This document shows positions 48,019-59,196 of a stretch of 64,000 bases of DNA, one piece after another. The notes under the pieces are model-generated. The model ran no database searches. It was not told the origin of the DNA and saw only the letters and a list, made by a program, of their open reading frames with translations. Source of the DNA: Blastocystis hominis (taxonomy: Eukaryota > Sar > Bigyra > Opalinata > Blastocystidae); the NCBI RefSeq assembly GCF_000151665.1, contig NW_013171827.1:455066-519065 (forward strand), read 5' to 3'. A program made the position numbers and the translations under genes. The number at the start of each line of letters is the position of its first letter. Positions within the stretch are counted from its first letter, which is position 1.

Positions 48019-48241
48019 GGTTGACCCGTTTTGCCTATTGATTTCTCTCATAGTTTCGAATTTGTGATAAGCAAATATAGTGCATAGCTCGACCGATGAA
48101 AAAAGAAAGATTCGGGGCGTTTCATCGAGGGAATCTTATGAAAAGGTGGCAGAGTAAATTTAGTGCTAGTTGATTTCGCGATATAATATAGAGAACAGAC
48201 ATCATATAAGTGAGACAACACGATATCTTGTCAATCGTAGA

Positions 48242-49384
48242 ATGAGTAACGAAGAAACGGCAAATGTAAATTCGAACAAAGAGGATCAGTTACGCAGCGA
48301 AGTATCTATCGAACTCTCGTGTGATCTAGGTGGAGACTCTATTAAGTCTTGAATCCTTCGCAAAGTGCAGGGATCTTGTAGACCAAATGGACGAAGATGG
48401 CTATATTCATCTCAACACGATTCTTTCTTCTCCTTCCATTGTGGAGTTTTCGGCCTCCCTGGAAGAGATCCAGAAAGCCATAAAGTCCAGTGACAAGCTG
48501 CAGTTGTCTTCGGACGAAAGCAGCGTCCGCCTGATCATCCCCGTCGAGCGCAAGACGCTGATTCTCCGCGAAGTTCCCAAAGAGGCCACCGAGTCAGAAA
48601 TCCGCGCCCTGCTACCCGACCAGCCCATCCTCCAAATGCGTCAAGAAGTGGACTCGATCTGGTTCCTGGTGTTCGACTCCGAGTCCTCCGCGCTCCACGC
48701 GCTCCACCGCCTCCAGTCGCAGACGCTTCACTCCCAGCCGCTCAAAGCGCGCGTCAAAAGCGAGTTCTACAAGAAGGAACTCCAGCGCCGCCTCGATTCC
48801 CTCGCTCCCCCGCGGAAACTCTCCGCCGACGCGGCGCCCTTCGAAGTCGCGCGGTCCCCCACGCCGCTCAACCGCGCCGCGGAGCCGTTTCTGATGCCGG
48901 AATTAACGCTGCGGTGGGGTTTCGTCGGTCTCCCCAACGGCACCGAGTTTCCACGTTTCCCCTTTTCGATGTAGCTTCGGGTACTACTACCAGCCGTCGG
49001 TTTCGACGGTGCCGGTGGTGATTACGACGCCGACGAGCCACGGCTACACCGGTAATTTTGTGAAATATCCGCGGGAGGAGCTGTACGCGATCGTGCAGAA
49101 ATGCGCGGATCTGTCGCTCCCCGCGGTGAGCGAGGAGGTGTGGAGTCTGGGCGTGGTAGGGATGGAGAGAGGCGTGTAAAGCGCAGGTGAGCGAGGCGGC
49201 GAACGTGGAGCTGGTGGAGAAAGGAAGGACGGAGTCGATCGACGACGCGCTGCGCAGAAGGGCGCCGAGGACTTTGTCGGTCGATAGCGTGGACTACACG
49301 GAGATGGTCAGGGGCTCGATCGGAGAGGAGACGGCGGAGAGGGCGAGGAAGCAGAGGAGACATGCGAAGAGGAGGGCGAAGTGA
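48242..49384 (+). CDS. La-motif RNA-binding protein (LARP-like)
   Basis: A 28-nt intron starting after EDQLRSE joins to VETLLSLESFAKCRDLVDQM and DEDGYIHLNTILSSP, the second half of a La motif, followed by an RRM-like stretch (KTLILREVPKEATESEI; DSIWFLVFDSESSALHAL). A 28-nt intron after LPNGT leads to DFGYYYQPSVSTVP and a 31-nt intron to VSEAANVELVEKG, then a strongly basic ending RKQRRHAKRRAK. La-related proteins bind 3' ends of RNAs and influence translation or RNA stability. LARP6- or LARP7-like subtype is not decided. TGTTTGTT lies at 49407. Confidence 0.82.
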
Positions 49385-49406
49385 GGGAAGAGGAAGCATG
49401 GTGGAT

Positions 49407-49414
49407 TGTTTGTT
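49407..49414 (+). terminator. Host 3'-end octamer for the La-motif gene
   Basis: TGTTTGTT 22 nt after the stop. Confidence 0.7.
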
Positions 49415-49486
49415 CGAGATTTATTTTTATTTTGGGGCCGCGCCTGGTGTTTGTAGAGTCGATCTATTGTGTGATTCTGGAAGTCT

Positions 49487-51406
49487 ATGGACAAATCTTC
49501 GTCCATTCACGAAGTTCGTTGGGATGATATGCGCGTTTTGCTGGAACAGTTGCAGAAGGAACTCGAGAGCACGCTGTAGGGGAATGGATTGCGGTCAATG
49601 CTCTAGGACGACGAGGCAGCGAAATCTCGTGATGGGAAAGCAACACGCCGAAGTCACGCATGAATGGAATGTACGATTCTTTTCAAAGCGTTCACCCATA
49701 GAAATACAAGCTTCAGAAAGCCCGGTTGTCACATGGTTTGGCCATCATCTCTAGATTTCATCCAGTCGAATTCCCCGCAGGCCAGACCCAGCCAAAGTAA
49801 AAATTTTTTCCACTTCACTCCACCTAGCAAAATTGCAAGAGCGCGTTCATCTTCGCCCGGTTCATCGTCGTTTGTGAATCAGCTGCACTCCCGGTTTCGA
49901 GGCGAGCCATCCAATCCGAGCGGTAGCGACCTATCTACCTCGCATCGTTTCGCTTCGCACGGCGAGCACTCCTTCTCTTCCTACCGCCTCCCCGCTTCCT
50001 CGCGCGGCGATTCCCTCGAAGCCTCCCACTACTACGAGCCCGTCCGTCCCCTCATCGACCTCCCCACGCCGGAAAGTCTCGAGATTCCGCCGTTGAAACT
50101 CCCGAACCGCGGACACGCGATGCAATCACTCGAGAAAGATTTGGACATGGGCATCAGCACGCTCGAGTCCTACGTCAACGGAGAGCTCGACAAATACGAC
50201 TCGATTAGTGGAAGTGCAGAATTCAGGCAGTTTTTGGACACCGTCGACGCGCCCAAGGATGAAACGCTCGTGAAACTCCTGATGGAGGAAACGTCCGATG
50301 GAAACGGGGAAACCGGGGAAACCGGGGAATCGGGGAAATCGTCGAAGCAGTGGAGTGGAAACTCGAATGAAAGGGTGAGTGAAACTGTCAATGAAACTGT
50401 CAATGAAACTGTCAATGAAACTGTCAATGAAACTGTCAATGAAACTGTCAATGAAACTGTCATCATGTCATTCAATGGAACAATAATACAATCTCAAAAC
50501 ACAAATCCATCAAATGAAACTCTTCATGAAACTCCCAATGAAACTCCCTTCGAGGCGTTTCAGAACCAGGACGATTCGGAGGAATCGCTTCATTTGAATT
50601 GTGTTCTGGAACAACGTCAAGAAGACGAAGCCTTCCTGAGAGAACTTCTTTCAGAACCCTCCTTCCCCGCGGGAACCGCGGTCTCCCAACCGCTCCCTTT
50701 TTCCACAAATCCGCCCGATTTTCTTCCACCCCTTCCGAAATCTCCCGCGGGAACCGCGGTTTCCGCGCCCCTGTTCTCATCGAATTCGAAAAACGAAACG
50801 CACGAAACGCACGAAACGCACGAAACGCTGGAATTATCTTCGTTCAGCGAGGCGTTGCCGCCCTTTTCCGAGCGAATTCCTCCCGTTTCACCCATCTTAG
50901 CGAAGCCCGGTGCGCTGGCGCACACTTTTGAAGGTGTGGCTGCGGTGCTGGAGCTGACGGAGGAGGAAGACGTGAGCGACGTGGGCGAGAGCCTGCACTT
51001 CAGCGAGGAAAGCGACTTCGAAGCGAACCAAAATAGACTGAAGCGAGCGATCAAAGCCGATGAATACAACTTCACGGACGATGACACCGATCCTGGGAAT
51101 TACCCGGTCGGCCCGTCGAGTCTCGAGGAGGCGGAGGAAGAGCCGGGCAATGCGGGAGAGAGGGATGGTGGAAACGGGGAAGAAACGGGGAGGGAGTATC
51201 CAAAGCATCGCGATACGGTGGTGAGTCCGAAGAAAGAAGAAGAAGAAGAAGAAGAAGAAGAAGAAGAGGAGGAGGAGAAGGAGGTGGTGGTGGAGGAGGA
51301 GGAGGTGGATCTGAAAGCGATTCAAGCGAAAGTGCTGGAGGAAATCGAAAGACGGGCGAGAGAAATTGTGAATAGTCGATTGTGCCAAAGTTTCATTGTT
51401 TGTTGA
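49487..51406 (+). CDS. Low-complexity acidic protein, probable polyadenylation-made stop
   Basis: Three 31-nt introns (49576-49606, 49671-49701, 49797-49827) connect MDKSSSIHEVRWDDMRVLLE to a roughly 520-residue disordered Ser/Glu/Thr-rich region. The N-terminus has a short coiled coil (LLEQLQKELEST). Low-complexity parts include seven NETV units in tandem, HETHETHETHE and a run of 13 or more Glu. The C-terminal helix (DLKAIQAKVLEEIERRAREI) is coiled-coil-like. The open frame passes through the octamer TGTTTGTT at 51397. The base 4 nt before it, T51392, is the first base of a codon, so cleavage there would end the protein after AGT with TAA made by the poly(A) tail. Function unknown; possibly cytoskeletal. 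Confidence 0.72.
50380..50463 (+). repeat. 12-nt coding tandem repeat (Asn-Glu-Thr-Val)
   Basis: About seven nearly identical copies of AATGAAACTGTC within the low-complexity gene. Confidence 0.9.
51397..51404 (+). terminator. 3'-end octamer overlapping the open frame of the acidic protein
   Basis: TGTTTGTT with a codon-first T exactly 4 nt upstream (51392). The annotated TGA lies inside and past the octamer, so it is probably never transcribed into mature mRNA. Confidence 0.7.
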
Positions 51407-51932
51407 AAGAAGTGGAGCGGAGAAGTGAGGGATGAGTGAGAATGCAAAAGGAATGATCGATTGATCGAATCCTTTGATGGAGAAAAATCATGGAGTACTG
51501 AGCTTGGTAATAATAATTGGAGAAAAAACTATAGCAATGAGTAATTATCCAAGAGTTATTTTGGGGTTATGATAAAAAGGTTTATTCGGTGTGCATGTTA
51601 TATGAATGTTTAAAACACTTGAGATCTATCATCACACTTATAATTTTAACAAATAATTGGTGGTCAAAGCATTGAGTTATTCTTACCATCTCTATGCAAC
51701 AAGAGTGCTTGTAAAGTCATAATTCATTCATTCTACAACAAAAACAACGCACTAGAATGTAGTTAACTACGATATATACACATTCTTACTAAAATGAATC
51801 CTTGCCCTTCAACGGGTAGAATAACAAGTCAAACCATTCGCATCGATTCGCTCTTTTAACAATTCAATTGCTTATTCGTAATATTACAATTCCAAATCTT
51901 CCCAAAATACAATCTCATTATTATTATTATTT
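51407..51932. other. Intergenic stretch, no gene seen
   Basis: AT-rich; short frames only. Confidence 0.6.
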
Positions 51933-53487
51933 TTATATTCGCTGTCTCTCCACATAGATCTGCTTTGTGTAAAAGTCTCGGACCTCGCACTCCCACAGCG
52001 AATTTACGTAAAACAACGAAAGAACGAATTTCACTTCGCCTTTGGGCAGCGAGCGGAAGTTCGACCATTCGATGCACTTCAGTCGGACGTTCTCTTCGGC
52101 CGTCTTTTTCTCTCCCTGGTAGAACTCTATTCGCATACACTGCGCATTGTCGACGGGTGTGGCGAGGAGTTTGCGAAGCGGTTCTCGAGACATAAGATCG
52201 CCGTTCTTTGCCAGAACCACCATCTCTCCCTTCCTCGGAATCCAAGCGTCACCGTCAGTACTTCCACTAGTTTGATTCGCCGACCATTGAAAGGAATGCT
52301 AAAGTCATGGTCGCTCTCCGACCAGATGTGGCAGAACGTTGCCGCGCCCAAAGCCACAACTTCGTCTGGATTGACGTTGAACTTGAGAGAAACCGATGAT
52401 CCGAAATGTTTGGTCAATGCTGAATGAACGCATCGCAAACGAGAAGAACCGCCCACCATCAGAATTCGCTTGATGTCTTCTTGATGAAGTCCTGCCTTCT
52501 CGATAGTGTTGTCTATCACCTCGATCGTACGCCTGATAAACGGACTCAGAAGAAAATCCATTTTGGCTCTTGTCAAGTCTATCAGTTCCATCTCTTCCAA
52601 AACCTTTTCACTGGCAATATCGCTCAGATCGATTTCATAAGATTGTGCTTCGACCAGCCCTTCTTTGGCTTCATGGCATTTCCTTAGTAGTTTTTGCATT
52701 CTTCGTTGATAGTCTTTGCTTTTAGAATCATAGATTTCCAAGGGTGTCACTTCCCTGACTTCACGAATAACCCAATCTCGAATCGTTTCATCAAATGCTA
52801 AACCTCCAATCTTCTCATTGCCTCCATAACCACAGATCTTCAACACATCGTCACTGATCTGTATTATCGTACAATCAAAAGTGTCTTCATTTAAATCATA
52901 TACCAAAGTGTAGCTTCCGACCATGCCTTCAAGTCCATAAGAGATAGCCGCAGCTATAGGCTCTTTCAGTAAGCAATAGTTCTCCTTTGTGAAACCAACT
53001 TGGCGAATTGCTTCTTCAGTATCAGCGATTTGTTCTTGTTTATAGTCTACTGGAATGTAACAACCACTTTATCCAACTTTCTACCTCGATAAACTTCAGA
53101 ACGATCTAGCATATGTTTCATTAATTTCACATAGACAGAAACAGGGGTTTCTGTCACTTCCCAACCTTCCTTGTAAAACTCAACTTTGCCATCTCTGCCT
53201 TCTCTCATTTTAGCAATGCAAATATCTGGATTCGATAATACTCTTTCAGAATTGTATTGATATCCTATAACTCGCTTTGCATACTGAATTGAAAAATGAG
53301 TAGGGGAAAGCATATAAGGAAGTGCCGATTCACAAATAGATACTTCGTTATTTTTGTTGATAGCTAAGACGGAAGGAAATATACGTCTTCCTTGTATGGT
53401 CGTTACACAGTCAGATCCAGTTTTCTGATATGTTGTAATCACCGAATTCCTTATTCCTATATCGATTCCACCACAGAATGCACTCAT
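51933..53487 (-). CDS. Divergent Hsp70-family protein, frame disrupted
   Basis: It keeps Hsp70 landmarks in altered form: GGIDIGIRNSVI for the first phosphate loop (normally DLGTTNS), CLLKEPIAAAISYGLEG, YDLNEDTFDCTI for the second phosphate loop (normally DLGGGTFD) and ILMVGGSSRLRCV. A truncated substrate-binding half follows, ending FYTKQIYVERQRI. The changed loops suggest weak or no ATPase cycling, as in Hsp110-like or other atypical members. Two places break the frame. After KVVVTF one base is missing at about 53047 before VDYKQEQIADTEEA; splicing 35 nt after VYR would also restore it but deletes a conserved strand. A second shift after RRIKLVE can be bridged by a 32-nt intron ending AAG. 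Either unusual splicing or early decay. Confidence 0.7.
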
Positions 53488-53519
53488 AATAAAACACACT
53501 GTTTTCAACTACAGCAATG

Positions 53520-55371
53520 AGTAAACAGAATGTTATGAAAAGGAATCGTTTTTTGCAAATAATAAGCGATAATAGGCAATTATTTCGAATAGAGGGATCA
53601 TAAGTGAGCTTATGTCTAGAAAGTGGAAATCAAGTATCTTTAACTATTATTCGATATGGGTAATACACATTTTATATAACAATCTCGATGATATGGCAGA
53701 ACTGTTTATTACTCCATTCTACTGTACAAGTTGATAATCTAGTTATTTAGTTATTTTATATAGCCCATTCAAATCTGTAGCTTCAATAGGCAAATACTCA
53801 CCATATTTAGATAAATAACACACTGATTAACGTAATTCTAAAAGCAATGTTCTTTTCACAAATTACATGCATTAACAATCATTGGTTTGTGTATTTCAAT
53901 AGCCAATACGTTCGCAAAATCATTCTATTAATAAGTTATTGATCAATATTGGTGTATTATCTTCTGTGATTGATAAGCAGTTTAAAGAATTGTTATGAGT
54001 ACTATTGATTGACAAGTACTAATCATACGGTTGTTAGTGTAAATACTGTTTTATCGATGATGATTAAAGTCTATCAGCAACAATATAACTTTTCGACAAT
54101 GAACATGGTTTACCACTCAGTATAATTATCGATTCCGACTGTAATGCCATGAGTAGTCAAAAAGAATGGAAATATTAAACTGGCACATATACTTCGATCG
54201 TAGATAGTTATGATTGATTCTATTTGCTCGGTCTATTTCCATATGAAACATAAACTGCACAATCTATCCCCACTCATTTTTTATTACTATTCTACAAAAA
54301 AGAAATGATAAGAATTGAACTCATATATGTTTACTGAGCAGTTGTAGTATACATTCCTAGCTATATTTTCATAGTATGATTCTTCGACCATACTTGTTAA
54401 TCAGCAATACCTACAGTGTTATAATCCATGACATTACTGAAAGATCAATATTTTAGTGTTCTCAAAATGTTTCTTCTTCTTTTCCTTATATTAATCATCA
54501 ATTACTGTAACAAAAAGAATAATAAAATCACTCATAAATGCTACTAAATCATCTTTACGCAATGAATGTACCATAGTATAAAACTACAATCGCTTTTCGA
54601 TACCGAGGCAATTAATCCATTTTCATAAGAGTTTGCAAATAGAAATACTGTTTATCAAAATTGATTTTTGAATACGGAATAACCATCAATACGATTGTCA
54701 AATTGTGTTTCAAAAAACAAATGACTGAACAATTTTCACAATTCTAGACTAGTATCTTGTTTAAACCATTCGCCAAACAGCTGGTCTGTTGAGTCATTAT
54801 AATACACATGCTCTTCTGTGAATGGATATTCAACAGAATCACAGAACAAAATAGAATCAGTAGAAAAGAAATCACTGTACTCCTCTCGATCATTCCAATT
54901 AATGTTGATATCATGATTAAGATTATCAATCAGATGATAATCGGTATCATATATTGCTCTTCAATTCATTATTAATATCATAGCATACTCATCGATTAAT
55001 AAAGGACAAGTAGGCAATGGAATAGCAGAGACCACTTTATTCCTTTCCTGAGATTTGCTGGGTCCTTTTTTTCTATGAGAATGTGAGTTGTGTTTACCTG
55101 CTTCATACTCTATATTCAGAAGTTATAGCAAAACCTACTCTTGTAATATTGACTTCTTCTTGATCGACATATTTTACACGTCTTTGGAGCTACTTCTCTC
55201 CCATTACACTTAATGGGGAGGAAATAGGTTGCACTGCGATAACACTTGCAGCAACTGCACCTCCGCCTTTCTCTATAGTTGTTCATTCAAATTAATTAAG
55301 TTCCAAAGAAGTACAAAACCCAAATATTCGTGCGCACGAGTTCGTACGGAAGCACAACATCGTCGATTTCA
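53520..55371. other. Long AT-rich intergenic stretch
   Basis: No gene recognised over 1.85 kb. Short minus-strand frames such as 54744-54929 have no domain-like content. The 3' flank of the uS13 gene occupies the right end. Confidence 0.6.
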
Positions 55372-55379
55372 AACAAACA
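55372..55379 (-). terminator. Host 3'-end octamer for uS13
   Basis: TGTTTGTT on the minus strand, 37 nt past the stop. Confidence 0.72.
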
Positions 55380-55415
55380 GTAATAAAACCACCTTTCAAC
55401 GAGCAATGACACATC

Positions 55416-55989
55416 TTACTTCTTGGTAGAGACACCCACAGACTTGCCGAAGCGGCCAGTGGTCTTGGTGTGCTGTCCACGCACCTTCAGGTTCCAGTAG
55501 TGGCGCAGACCACGGTTGGCTCTATGCATCACCATCCCCAATCGCTTTTCTACCTCATCTTCTTCAGACGGTTCAGATCCTCACGGAGATTGGCCTGGAG
55601 GTTGTTGGAGACCACCTGACGGTACTTTCCGGTCTCAACGTCCTTCTGTCTGTTCAGGAACCACTCGGGGATATCGAACTGGAGAGGAGTGCTGATCACA
55701 GCAATGAGCTTCTCAATCTCATCGTTCGACAGCTCACCAGCGCTAAAAATAAAAACCAATTGAATGAAATAAATACCGTCTCGAGATATCGATCTCGGCC
55801 TTCTTGCACACAGCCATGGCGAAACGACGACCAATACCCTTAATAGAGGTCAAGGCATACACAATCTTTTGCTTTCCATCAATGTTGGTGTTGAGCACAC
55901 GGAGAATGTGCTGGAACTCTCCCTGATTCACAAGAGACTAGAAATTGGGTGAGAATGCGAACATATAGCAAAGTAACACTTCCTACCAT
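55416..55989 (-). CDS. RPS18: 40S ribosomal protein uS13 (S18)
   Basis: Four exons joined across introns at 55938-55986 (49 nt), 55743-55776 (34 nt) and 55522-55553 (32 nt) give 152 residues, exactly the length of human S18. Recognisable stretches include [49 protein letters not shown] and [19 protein letters not shown]. The first coding exon is the ATG alone, and exon 2 resumes with SLVNQGEFQ. The protein sits in the head of the small subunit near the P-site tRNA. All exon joins are in frame, which makes this gene the best calibration of intron size in the window. Confidence 0.97.
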
Positions 55990-56543
55990 CTTGAAAGGTG
56001 CTTTCCAAATAATCTGAACCATCCATCCAAACGAGGCGGTCCCCGCGGGAATAAAGTACTTTTACGAGTCCATGATGGACTATTCAAATACATAGATTAT
56101 CTCAACAAGAATATATTTTATATATATATATATGTATGTATGTAAGTAATATGTGGAATAGGGTTGTATAATTCAATAGTTCAATATTGGTTTCTATTGC
56201 TCTTTCACTTTGAGTTTTGAAACGACATCTCTTCACCACAGTCTTTTGCGCAATGTTCGCTTTACTGGTTTCTATTTATTGCATGGATGCAATCGAATAC
56301 GATTAAGACAATTATATATATATAAGAATAATAATATAAAAATAATAGGAGATATCATGTGTAATAGATGTAACAAGTTTATTTCACTCGCCACACAACC
56401 ATTATTATAAATAGTTACTCTATTTCCCACACTGTACCCTATTTGTACTCGATAACCTACAAAATACGATCATTATCAAAATAAAATCCGTGCCATCTCT
56501 GCATTTTTATTAATAGACTCGAATCGCTGAGTTTACTGTAGTG
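55990..56543. other. Divergent intergenic stretch
   Basis: AT-rich, with a short (TA)n/(TATG)n tract near 56118-56145. It probably holds the promoters of the divergent uS13 and glycosyltransferase-like genes. Confidence 0.55.
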
Positions 56544-59172
56544 ATGAAGCACTTTTCCTTTCTGCTTGAAGTATCGCTTGTTGTGCTCTTCAGCAAATTA
56601 TTGCTGGTATTCATTGTAGTTTTATATTCTAGTTGTAGTGTTGTTGTGATTATTCCTTTCTACGCAAACTGTCGGTAGGATTGCGTGTTTTGTATTAGTT
56701 TTAGAGTGGAGCTCCCGGATATGTAGCACTCTGTTGATTTCTGTAATAACGATAGAAAACTGTGTACATGGTCCCTTTAAGGAACCATCATACGGAAAGT
56801 ACTCCTTTTATAATAGCAACAGAGCCCTTGGTACTCTCTGCTAATAAAACCGGGATAGAGGAGAATGCCACTCCCAGCCCCACAAGTCCCAAAGTAGGCC
56901 GTTTGACGGAGATCCACAATGTCATAACACCCAAGAGATCGTGGAATAAGCCAACGCATTCGCTTTCCAAGCCGAAGGTTCCTGAAAAACCTGTTCCTCT
57001 GACGCCGCGCTCTTCATTCTTTTCGACCCCATCGATTCCAAAGATAACAGTCTCTCCGACTGAATTCTTTCCTGACATTCTTTCGTTAATGCAGTCATAC
57101 AATGTCTCCTTCCTTTTCTTCTATTATCTTGTAGTTTCCCTTCACTTCGTACCTCTCTTCTTCTCCTCTTTCTCTCTAGTCCTCTCCTGACCCTCGCCAC
57201 CACCATCATCAAAACCAATGTTCGTTCCCCGTTTCTCCTTTGTCTCCATAGGACCCCAACAAAATCCTCATCCAAACCAACTGTCTCAAAGTCCTCAACT
57301 CGTTCCACCCCTTCATCCGCACCATCGTCTTCTCCAAAGACGCCGAAATCCCCTACATTCGAAACTCCCACCTCGCAATCGTCCACGACGTTTCGTACCG
57401 ATCCCCGCGGTTTTCTCACCCATTCAGCACCAATCCGTACGGGACGCCCTTCTTCAAAGCGATGATGCAGCACCTGGAGGCGCACGCGAGCACGCCATTG
57501 ATCGGGTTTTGCAACGGCGATCTTTTGTTTTCGTCTTCGTTCGTGCGCGCGTTGGCGTTTCTGCTGGACCAAATGCACCGCCAGGAGCTTCTCTCCAAAG
57601 TACTTCTCTTCCTTTCTCGCTGATTCATCGATTCTCATCGTGGGGCGGCGTGTCAACGTGAATTTCAAGGCCGGTCTGGAGCTGCCCGCGGCGCTGTCGA
57701 AGCAGGACGAGTTCATAGCGACGCTGGCGCGGTCAGGGTCGCTTTTCCAGACGGACGCGGAGGATTTCTTTATCTTCACAAAGGGAACGTTCGACTGGAA
57801 GGAGATCGTGAACGTGGTGATCGGCAGGCCCGGCTACGACAACTACCTCGTGAACTACGCGTACTACCGCCGTCGCTGGATCTCGCTGGTGGACGTGACG
57901 AACGCGGGTGGCTTCTGAGGAGGAGAGAGTGACGGCGTAGTGCTGGTCGTGCATCAGACCGATCGATTCGGAACCAAGGCGGGGTTCCGCGCGAATCCGG
58001 ACCGGAATTGGAACCTGGATTTGATCGGAGAGAACTGGTACATGGGGCGCACGGAGTTCTCCACGTGGCGATTGGGTTCGAAGGAATTTATATTGGCATA
58101 ACAAGCAGAGCGAACGGAATCCGACTCGCTGCATTTGATTCTGCGCGAAATGGACTCGGTGATCTGCGAGGACGCCTTCTTGTCCACGCAGCTCTCCGTG
58201 TTCCGTCGGTTCATTCGCCCCACCGACGTGTGTCTGCAGTTCGGACGCGAGGCCACGCTGGGCTCGCTGCTGCAGTTCTGCCGCGAGCTGGTGGTGGTGG
58301 TGTGGAAGGGAACGCACGTGCAGTGAGGAAGGGAGGAGAGAATGAGGCGTAGGAAGCTGCGACGCCATTTTGAGGGGAATCCGCGCGTGCGGATTGTGTA
58401 TAGTCCGGGGTTTGAGTGGGTTTTGGGGGAAAAATGGGAGGTAGAAACCCGAAGCCGATTCATTCGTCGATGTTTTATCGACGGTATATTGATTCGGTGA
58501 AGACGAATGGATTGAAGTATGATGTGGTGATCATCACGAGCGTGGTGAAGCCGCAGATCGCCTATGCCATATCCGAAAAGCGTCAAATGAATTTATTCAT
58601 TCATTCATTCATTCATTCATTCATTCATTCATTCATTCATTCATTCATTCATTCATTCATTCATTCATTCATCAATTCATCAATGAATCACTTTGTGTAT
58701 TTATTGATCATTTCGTTATTCATTCAACCATATAATGATCACTTTTTGAATCATTTAAACATTTTAAAAATGAATCAATTGACCCTTCATTATTTCATTC
58801 ACTCACTTCATTCTATTGATTCTCAATCCATGAATCATCTTCCAAACCCCTTCTATGAATGAATGAATGATTGAATGATTGCATGGATGGATGGATCGAA
58901 TTCAATCGATTGTTTTCTTAACTGCAGGTTCGTGAGAACCTTCCTCTAGGCGGCTACGTGATCGTTCTGGACACAGCAAAGCCCGAAAAGCACTACTACA
59001 GCGAGATCTCCAAGTTCTACACTCTGGTCGAAGAGTACTCTTCTTCCTCCTCTCTCTCTCATTCCATCTAGCGTCCCCACTTCCCCCATCGTCGGCCAGG
59101 AATTTTCCGGGATGCAAGTCTTCCAAAAGCAGAGCGAGACCTGCAACTACGCTTCCTTTCCGCCCTGGTGGT
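56544..59172 (+). CDS. Type II membrane glycosyltransferase/methyltransferase-like protein, polyadenylation-made stop
   Basis: Exon 1 encodes a membrane anchor (MKHFSFLLEVSLVVLFSKLL...VVVIIPFY), and splicing leads to GAPGYKTVYMVPLRNHHTES. After a Pro/Ser-rich stem comes a nucleotide-sugar-transferase-like domain: TLATTIIKTNDPNKI, STPLIGFCNGDLLFSS, AEDFFIFTKGTFDWKEI, VIGRPGYDNYLVNYAY, VLVVHQTDRFG. A second domain resembles SAM methyltransferases (IRPTDVCLQFGREATLGSLL; LKYDVVIITSVVKPQI; LPLGGYVIVLDTAK). This suggests a Golgi enzyme that builds and perhaps methylates a glycan. One intron of about 340 nt, unusually long here, carries an (ATTC)n array. The frame has no timely stop: T59172 begins a codon and lies 4 nt before TGTTTGTT at 59177, so poly(A) would complete TAA. 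Confidence 0.72.
58594..58672. repeat. (ATTC)n microsatellite inside an intron
   Basis: About 19 tetranucleotide units, in the only long intron of the gene. Confidence 0.9.
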
Positions 59173-59176
59173 TCTC

Positions 59177-59184
59177 TGTTTGTT
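59177..59184 (+). terminator. 3'-end octamer of the glycosyltransferase-like gene
   Basis: TGTTTGTT, spaced 4 nt from T59172, the first base of an in-frame codon. Confidence 0.75.
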
Positions 59185-59192
59185 CACAAACA
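59185..59192 (-). terminator. Variant 3'-end octamer of the PTB-like gene
   Basis: TGTTTGTG on the minus strand, directly abutting the opposite-strand octamer. It is spaced 4 nt from T at 59197, the first base of an in-frame codon of the RRM protein. Confidence 0.65.
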
Positions 59193-59196
59193 CTCC

